Source: Phlegmacium glaucopus (taxonomy: Eukaryota; Basidiomycota; Agaricomycetes; Agaricales; Cortinariaceae). From it: a DNA stretch of 24,006 bases. Below, piece by piece: positions 18,930 through 24,006 of the stretch. A program made the position numbers and the translations under genes. The stretch lies in assembly GCA_015039465.1 (NCBI GenBank), contig MU130578.1, positions 189,619-213,624 of the forward strand. Reading direction: 5' to 3'. A model generated the notes under the pieces. That model ran no database searches. It was given only the letters and a program-made list of their open reading frames with translations, and was not told the origin of the DNA. Each line of letters begins with the position of its first letter. Position 1 is the stretch's first letter.

Positions 18930-19930
18930 ATGCCCCCAGGAGGTCGCCTGCGTCGAGTGTACAATGTGCAAGAAAGAGCTGTCATGGATCCTTTCAAAAG
19001 TGACTACTTGAACGCAACTTCCCCTAGTGCAAGAAAAACCATTGCACAAGTACATATCTTCCCCGCTCTTTTCAACTATTGGGAAGGAAGTGGGCAGGAA
19101 GTTGATCCTAATAAGATACGGGCTCAGACTGAAGTGAGTTGTGGATTATTGCACTCAGCTCGCACCTTACATGTAGGATCATAAACTAGGAACTTCTTAA
19201 ATGGCTCAGGAATGTCTGGTGCTCGCACAAGAAGCCGGTGTTGATAGAAGGTATCAAGTATTGACTGACTGATATCTTATGGTGGACCCAGGAACAAGAT
19301 GTCTTTGCCGAGATTGCATCAATCATGGAGCTGCCGTCTGCCAACATGCATACTCCGGGGTGGTTCCCCAATCGCACGATAGCCTCAAAGAATGTCATAG
19401 ATGTGATGTTGCACGAGGAGAGGGAGAAACTCGACCAGGCAGCGGAAAGAATACGGGTTGAAGGATTGCCGGTCGAAAGGCAATGCAAGTGAGTGTGCCG
19501 ATGTTCACCACAAGCTGACCTTAATATTTGTTTTCATAGACTGGCCGAACAAAAGTGGTACTCTCGTTTTTCAACGATGGCCAAGGAGCGCTACCTTGAA
19601 ATGGGTCTTGTGTCCATCTCTGTGGTGGCCTATACTGACAAGGCTGGCCACTTTGTTATCGATATGTGAGATGCATTGGTCAATATATACAACTCACAAT
19701 GTCTAATTGGATAATCTGTAGTCATGATGACATTGCCGATCTACTGGGAATTCATTCCAAGGCATTTGAGGACATCTATGAAGACAAATCCCAGGAAATG
19801 AAATGAACAGTCCTTGAGTATATCAGGACACTTCAGGCAGCAAAGGCCGGCCCTGGTGCCGTGTTGCCTCAGGAAGTCCTCACCATTCAACTAGATCCTG
19901 ACAGATTTCCAATTGCACCCCGTCCTGGAG
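18930..19930 (+). pseudogene. Unknown multi-exon gene C, truncated at 3' end
   Basis: Exons are inferred at 18930-19133, 19190-19237, 19292-19488, 19540-19665 and 19722-19930, with GT-AG introns of 51-56 bp (donors GTGAGT, GTGTTG, GTGAGT, GTGAGA). The protein starts MPPGGRLRRVYNVQ and carries KTIAQVHIFPALFNYWEG, ELLKWLRNVW, NMHTPGWFPNRTIASKNVID, a charged helix HEEREKLDQAAERIRVEG, WYSRFSTMAKERYLEMGLVS and FVIDIHDDIADLLGIHS. One TGA at 19804-19806 stands where CGA is likely. The reading stops where a MITE-related sequence begins at about 19931. I do not recognise a domain. The DNA-binding-like helices and location opposite a KDZ transposase make it a possible transposon cargo or host regulator, but this is a guess. 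Confidence 0.6.
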
Positions 19931-20250
19931 GTCTTTACACTCCCCCACGTCTTCCTGGAGGATTCCTGGTGGATTCCTACCTATTCCAGGAGGATTCCTG
20001 GAGGATTCCTACCTATTCCGGGAGGATTCCTGGAGGATTCCTACCATTCCTGGTAGGAATACCAGGATTCCGGGAGGAATTTTCTACCAGCCAATTCCCC
20101 CTGAAATTGACATTCCTGGCTCTTCCCAGTCCAGGAGGATTCCAGGAGGATTCCTGGTACACAATGAAATTGATACCAGGATTCCCAGAATTCCTTAGGA
20201 ATCCCCAACACAGAATCCACCCGGAATCCTGGAAATCCATCAACTCTTAC
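19931..20250 (+). mobile_element. Truncated relative of the MITE family, with different subterminal repeats
   Basis: It begins CTTTACACTCCCCCACGT, almost the same terminus as the MITEs at 5109 and 7037. Behind it are tandem GGAGGATTCCTGG repeats rather than GAGTCCGG repeats. I find no matching right end, so it is truncated or its other end has decayed. It cuts gene C. Confidence 0.6.
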
Positions 20251-20444
20251 TTTTAAATATTATTCAAAATTAAAAGAACCATATATAAGTCAATAGTAAT
20301 TTAAATGTATATAAGTTAACTGTAATTTGTATATGTGTGGTGGCAATGCCTTGCCGCCATTCAAATTCTGAATTTTGTTCAGACCGCGAGGTATGGTCAC
20401 GTGACCGCACTTCTCAGAAATCAACAAACATCATTTCGTCTTCT
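20251..20444. other. AT-rich spacer with palindromes
   Basis: No gene is seen. The short hairpin GGTGGCAATGCC-TTGCCGCC lies at about 20338-20357, and GGTCACGTGACC at 20395-20406 is a perfect 12-bp palindrome with a CACGTG (E-box-like) centre. These could be the edge of another small repeat. Confidence 0.5.
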
Positions 20445-20832
20445 CACAACTACCACGACAACCAGGACGATAAAGGACAACAAGACAGGTGGTGACGACG
20501 ACCAATGATGACAATGAGCAACAACAACAACGAGGAGGGGTAACAACAAGGAGAGGTAATGACAACGAGGGGTAACAACGAGGAGAGGTAACAATGACGA
20601 GGGGTAACAACGACAACAACGAAGGTAATGACGACAACAACAACAACAACAACAAGGGCAACAACAACAACAACAAGGGCAACAACAACGATGACGACAA
20701 GGGCAACAACGATGATGACGACAAGGGCAACAACAACGACGACGTAACCACCACCACCACCACCACCACCACCGACGACCACAACAACAACAACAACCAT
20801 GGCCACAACGGCCGCAACAACGACAACGACGA
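20445..20832. repeat. Triplet-repeat desert (ACA/ACG/ACC)
   Basis: About 390 bp are made almost only of CAA, CGA, ACC and GAT triplets with embedded GAGGGGTAACAACGA units. All long ORFs here are poly-Asn/Asp or poly-Leu/Val low-complexity readings and are not supported as genes. Confidence 0.85.
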
Positions 20833-21350
20833 CCCCCCCTCACTTGGGGGGGGGTTGTTTTTATTTTATTGATATATTATGATGATGATAGCACACGGAC
20901 GACGATGACGACACGCGAACGACGACGACGACCCCCCCTCACTGGGGGGGTTTTTATTTTTTATTTTTTATTTTAGTACACTACACGGACGATGACCGCA
21001 ACGACCACCACCATGCACCACCACCACCACTACCATGCACCACCACCACCACACACAACAACCACGTACGACAACGACAACCCCCCCTCGCTGGGGGGGT
21101 TTTTACTTTTATTACCTGGATAAACACACACGAACGACAGCCACAACGACCCCCCCCCTCACTGGGGGGTTTTTAATTTTTATTAGCAAGGTGACGACAC
21201 ATGAATGATGGCTGCAACGACGACCAGCACGGACGACGACACCCCCCCTCACCAGGGGGTCTTTTTAAAAAAAATTATTCTTTATTTTAATTGACTACAA
21301 CGACATGCGCAAACGATGATGAACCCCCCTTCATGGGGGTTTTATATATA
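20833..21350 (+). repeat. Array of six C/G hairpins, each followed by a T tract
   Basis: Six units each show a run of 6-9 C, a loop of 4-6 bases such as TCACT, a run of 5-9 G, and then a T-rich tract. The C runs start at 20833, 20932, 21081, 21150, 21242 and 21324. Between them lie CACACGGACGACGAC-like spacers and T/A-rich segments. The units are about 70-150 bp apart and diverge towards the right. Each looks like an intrinsic terminator when read on the + strand, although eukaryotic Pol II does not use that signal. It is most simply a decaying minisatellite. Confidence 0.85.
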
Positions 21351-21480
21351 TATTTTTATTACGATCAACAACCCCTCTTTGTCTTTTGCTTAGACAATAT
21401 CTATGTATGTTTTGTGATGAACAATTTAGGTAGAATTGTAATGAATTATAAAGGTAACTTGTAGCGATGTAGTAGTAATA
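21351..21480. other. AT-rich spacer
   Basis: No feature is recognised in this short stretch between the hairpin array and the end of the DIRS-like element. Confidence 0.5.
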
Positions 21481-21487
21481 TGTGGGC

Positions 21488-21506
21488 AAAAGCCAGGATG
21501 GCTTTT
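21488..21506. repeat. Perfect short hairpin near the DIRS 3' end
   Basis: AAAAGCCA and TGGCTTTT pair around a GGA loop. Lying about 135 bases past the recombinase stop, it could be part of the terminal structure of the element. Confidence 0.6.
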
Positions 21507-21564
21507 CGGCCGGACAGGAGCCCCTGATCTTACAAATAAAAAGGAACCGAGATTAACTGCGATT

Positions 21565-21607
21565 CCCGAGTATTAGGAGTCCTGCGACGCGTCGAGTAAA
21601 TCTCGGG
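21565..21607. repeat. Inverted repeat with nested palindrome in the DIRS 3' region
   Basis: CCCGAG (21565-21570) pairs with CTCGGG (21602-21607), and CGACGCGTCG (21585-21594) is a perfect palindrome between them. Paired short arms of this kind are compatible with a recombinase core site, but that is inference. Confidence 0.5.
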
Positions 21608-21613
21608 TAGCAC

Positions 21614-21619
21614 TTTATT
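21614..21619 (-). promoter_or_regulatory. Polyadenylation signal AATAAA
   Basis: AATAAA on the - strand lies 22 bases after the recombinase stop codon. Confidence 0.4.
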
Positions 21620-21640
21620 AGGAGCAGACATACCTTGTAA

Positions 21641-22899
21641 CTAGCGTTGAATGGGAGGCATGGTTATTCTGGTAAACTCATCGTGCTGTAGCGGGTGAGC
21701 CTGCATGTAAGGCGCTAGTATTTGCGCGTGCTTTCTGAGGTAAGTGAGGAAAGCATCGCTGGCCCAGCGGCCTTTGACTTTCATGACGTCGAAGGGTGTA
21801 CCACGCAGGAGAAACTCCAGTGTGGAGCCTATCCTTATGCCATGCCCTTGTCGGGGGTCTAAACCGGCTGCTTTGGCAGCGGTCGCTAGCGTCTTGATGA
21901 ACTTGGATTTCGTGAGCGGTTTGTGGGTATCCCCGGCACGGTAAGCAAAGAGATGGAAGTTTTGAGGGGGGGCATTGGTCGCGAGGTGATGTCCAAGCGC
22001 AGCTTCGGGGTCTGTGCCCCCATGTTGCCTCGACCACGAGACCTCTTCTCCGAGGATGGGTTCTGCTTTCGTCACAGGAAGGGCAAACACGGTCGAGATC
22101 AAGTTGTTTCTGTCAGACTCGATTCGGACGCTAGACGGTGTCACATGCTTTCCGGAATGGAAATCCTTGAGGGTTCGTACTGTGAACTCCCCGACGCGGG
22201 CTGCTGTGTAAAAGGTAGTGGTTAGACAGGCAAACACAGCCGCATGGAGAGGTTGGCTGAGATCGAGGTTGTCCTTGATGCTGAGCATGAAGTCGATGGT
22301 GTATGGCTGCCTCTTCTTTCTCTTGGAAGAGGCTGGGGAGGATTTATCTGCTGACTTTAGCAGGGCTTCGATCTCAGCGAGGTTCATTCTCCAGGGAATG
22401 CCGTGGAGCAAATGCCAAGCCCTAATGCCGAAGACATAGTTGCTGATGGCAGAACCAGAATATATGCCGCTTAAGGTTGAAATGAAAGAGGCGATGAGAA
22501 CGGGGCTAGCTGGAGCCCGTTGCTCTTCAACGATCATCTTTTTGTCGCAGTAGACGTGAAAGACGAGGAGTCCAGATCCGTACGTTTCCCGCGTTGCGTC
22601 TGCCCAGGCTCCTGCGATAGTTTCTCGTATTCTGTCCAGATCAGCTGGACCAAGGTTGGTCGGATTTCCTTCGAGGTCTAAGGTATTTCGTGGGGCCAAC
22701 GGGAGCCAGAGCCTTAAGCGGTCTCTTGCTAGGACATGGGGTCATCGAGGAGAGGTCAAAGGAGTGAGGGCTTTGGGGTAAGCGGAAGGTCTGACTGTCA
22801 GATGAGAGACGCGCGATGAAGCAGGTTGATGGTGGATCATGAACGGATCAAGGGAAAGTGAGACGGTTGAACTAAGCGAGCTGTCCTTTGTTAGTAAAG
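21641..22899 (-). pseudogene. DIRS-like tyrosine recombinase
   Basis: The open frame from about 22741 down to 21641 encodes a tyrosine recombinase that starts with the PHVLARDRLRLWLPLAPRN motif typical of fungal DIRS elements. An N-terminal SAM-like core-binding region follows (WADATRETYGSGLLVFHVYC, ISNYVFGIRAWHLLHG). Counting residues from the TTG codon at 22699, the catalytic residues are R168 (TAARVGEF), H286 and R289 (HGIRIG), R311-W312 (GRW) and Tyr320 (FLTYLRKH). The full R/HxxR/W/Y set is present. Upstream the same frame continues to about 22899 but has one TGA at 22744-22742. The frame differs by one from the RNase H, so expression would need a frameshift or the genes are separate. 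The recombinase domain itself has no internal stop. Confidence 0.88.
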
Positions 22900-23600
22900 G
22901 AAGGGTTGAGCTTGGGGCATGGGACGGGGGCGAGTCCTTGCCATATAAGGCAGAGCTCAGTAGGGAGGAGAGGTGCCTGGAAGTCAATGACGAAGGTAGA
23001 AAGGGAGGCGGGTATGTCAATGGGAGGGAGGAGCAATGAGAGAGAGCCGTACTTTCCTCTGGAGGGTCCATCAGCCGGGTTTTCTTTGCTGGGAACATAG
23101 CGAGTGTGAAAGGTAAGGCTGCCCTCTTCTGCAATGTCATGGACGTCCCTAAAGACGAGGTTTGTGAGCCAGTTACGACTACGGCCAACCCACCAGCCCT
23201 CGACAACGCCGCGGTTGTCACCATAGACTTTGAAATGCAAGCCAGGCTTGGGGTGAGTGTCGCAGAGAGTGATGCAGAGGAATAGGAAGCCAACAGCTTC
23301 CGCCCATCCGATGTCGCAACCGTTGGTCTTCCAACCTGGTAAGAGCCTCCAGGCTCGCCAATTATGGCCGATTGTGATGCCAATACCGACCTCCGAGCTA
23401 GCGTCTGAATAAGCAAGGAGGTCGATGATGGGTAGGGGTCCGGGGATGGGACGGAAGAGGTGGGGGTATCCGAGCCTGACTTTCCACCACTGTAAATCTT
23501 TTTGAGAATGTTTTGGTGGGGTACGTGGCATGAAAGGACTGTGGTGGAATAGGCCCATGAAGGTCTCGAGGGAGGTGAGGTATGCGCTATAAATCGTTGT
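22872..23600 (-). pseudogene. DIRS-like RNase H domain (C-terminal part of RT-RNase H)
   Basis: The frame runs from about 23600 to the stop at 22872. AYLTSLETFMGLFHHS and KDLQWWKVRLG match the linker between RT and RNase H in DIRS elements. The RNase H carries the acidic residues in LLAYSDASSEVGIGI (Asp), DIGWAEAVGF (Glu), KVYGDNRGVVEG (Asp) and SKENPADGPSRG (Asp), plus GWKTNG and GRSRNWLTNL. All four metal ligands appear intact. The reverse transcriptase N-terminal to it is absent: sequence unlike RT takes over beyond about 23600. The C-terminus (PKLNPSFTNKGQ) overlaps the recombinase frame. Confidence 0.87.
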
Positions 23601-24006
23601 TGTTGTTGTATATAAACACCAACCAGAGAGCAGTGGACCAGACCTTAGGTCAAGAGACTCCCTGTCGTTCGTTTAGGGAAGGTATAACCTTGACTTTTAA
23701 CACACAGAGGTTAGAGGAAAGAATAGAGAAAAAAAGGAGGAGGATGAGAAGGAACGAGGAAGATGAATGAGGTATAAGACGAGGATGAGGATGAGCAAGA
23801 GAGAGTCTTCAGTAAGACTATAGCGGTTGAGGGATAGGGGATAGATTAACAGTAAGGGGCAAGAAAAGCGAACTTAAGGAAGGAATTCACTGGAATTCCA
23901 CTGAGATGATGAAAGTGGGGGGTAAGAATGAATTTGAACTGAACTACCTATCCTGGTACAAAAGAGCAGTATTTATACCCTAAGGATGAGGCTATGTAAA
24001 ACAATA
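23601..24006 (-). mobile_element. Possible LTR-type insertion interrupting the DIRS element
   Basis: The sequence is purine-rich on the + strand and so pyrimidine-rich on the -. On the - strand it has a TATAAATA box at 23977-23970, a long CT-rich leader, and an end near TATATACAACAACAACA at about 23600. RT-coding sequence should be here but is not, so something has been inserted or rearranged. TATA box plus CT-rich leader resembles an LTR, but the other end is outside the window. No gene is supported. Confidence 0.35.
23970..23977 (-). promoter_or_regulatory. TATA box in the putative LTR
   Basis: TATAAATA on the - strand is preceded by CCTTAGGG and followed by a CT-rich stretch, compatible with a retrotransposon promoter. 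Confidence 0.4.

Larger units (their letters stand above)
21481..23600 (-). mobile_element. DIRS-like tyrosine-recombinase retrotransposon, 3' part
   Basis: Read on the - strand, a DIRS-type RNase H domain is followed by a tyrosine recombinase and a 3' non-coding end. This gene order is diagnostic of DIRS/Ngaro-like elements, which integrate by recombinase instead of a DDE integrase. The reverse transcriptase expected upstream is missing from the window, apparently because another sequence was inserted near 23600. The exact 3' boundary is unknown; 21481 is chosen to include the terminal hairpin. Confidence 0.87.

Noticed and set aside
20421..20872. Several long ORFs on both strands in the triplet-repeat region
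   Set aside because: They are poly-Leu/Val/Cys/Gly or poly-Asn/Asp readings of ACA/ACG triplets, present in several frames at once, with no non-repetitive sequence.
20833..21350. Genuine bacterial rho-independent terminators implying bacterial DNA or contamination
   Set aside because: The flanks are fungal transposons, there are no bacterial genes nearby, and tandem repetition with gradual decay points to a minisatellite.
22742..23416. A 224-codon - strand ORF overlapping the RNase H
   Set aside because: Most of it is a Ser/Leu-rich shadow of the RNase H frame. Only its last part, downstream of about 22899, is likely coding, as the lead-in to the recombinase.

Overview
The window looks like a transposon graveyard from a filamentous basidiomycete fungus, probably an agaricomycete. 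The reasons are: a KDZ-type transposase gene carrying a CxC2 cysteine cluster; a fungal chromovirus-type Ty3/gypsy element; a DIRS-like tyrosine-recombinase retrotransposon; and very short introns of about 45-65 bp in the genes that can be modelled. I see no housekeeping gene, rRNA, tRNA or CRISPR array.

Layout. Positions 1-112 form a long perfect-looking foldback hairpin. From about 297 to 9407 lies one broken gypsy element on the + strand (protease, reverse transcriptase, RNase H, integrase, chromodomain, a second ORF with two CCHC zinc knuckles, then a 403-bp 3' LTR). It is interrupted by three insertions: a TG...CA solo-LTR-like element with a CCGG target duplication (1033-4463), which itself holds a Tc1/mariner-like non-autonomous element (1987-3861, TA duplication), and two oppositely oriented copies of one MITE family (5109-5522 and 7037-7492). 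From about 10300 to 13139 is the 3' half of a KDZ element on the + strand, cut by a second copy of the same CCGG-targeting element (10807-12238). From 18393 to 13363 is a longer KDZ element on the - strand, tail-to-tail with the first: a five-exon KDZ transposase pseudogene followed by an unknown accessory gene that is also present in the first copy. Beyond a minisatellite, an unknown five-exon gene (18930-19930, +) is cut by a third, truncated relative of the MITE family.

The stretch 20445-20832 is a triplet-repeat desert. It is followed by the most striking non-coding structure: six C-run/G-run hairpins, each followed by a T tract (20833-21350), spaced about 70-150 bp apart and resembling intrinsic terminators. 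The right end (about 21481-23600, - strand) is the 3' part of a DIRS-like element: RNase H, then a tyrosine recombinase with the R, HxxR, RW and Y residues all present. The last 400 bases look like another insertion with a TATA box.

Almost every premature stop in the gypsy, KDZ, DIRS and unknown genes is a TGA where an Arg CGA codon is expected, and two probable catalytic Asp residues are now Asn at CpG positions. This fits decay by cytosine deamination at CpG. The nesting order gives a relative chronology: gypsy and KDZ are oldest, the CCGG element and the MITEs are younger, and the Tc1-like element is younger still.
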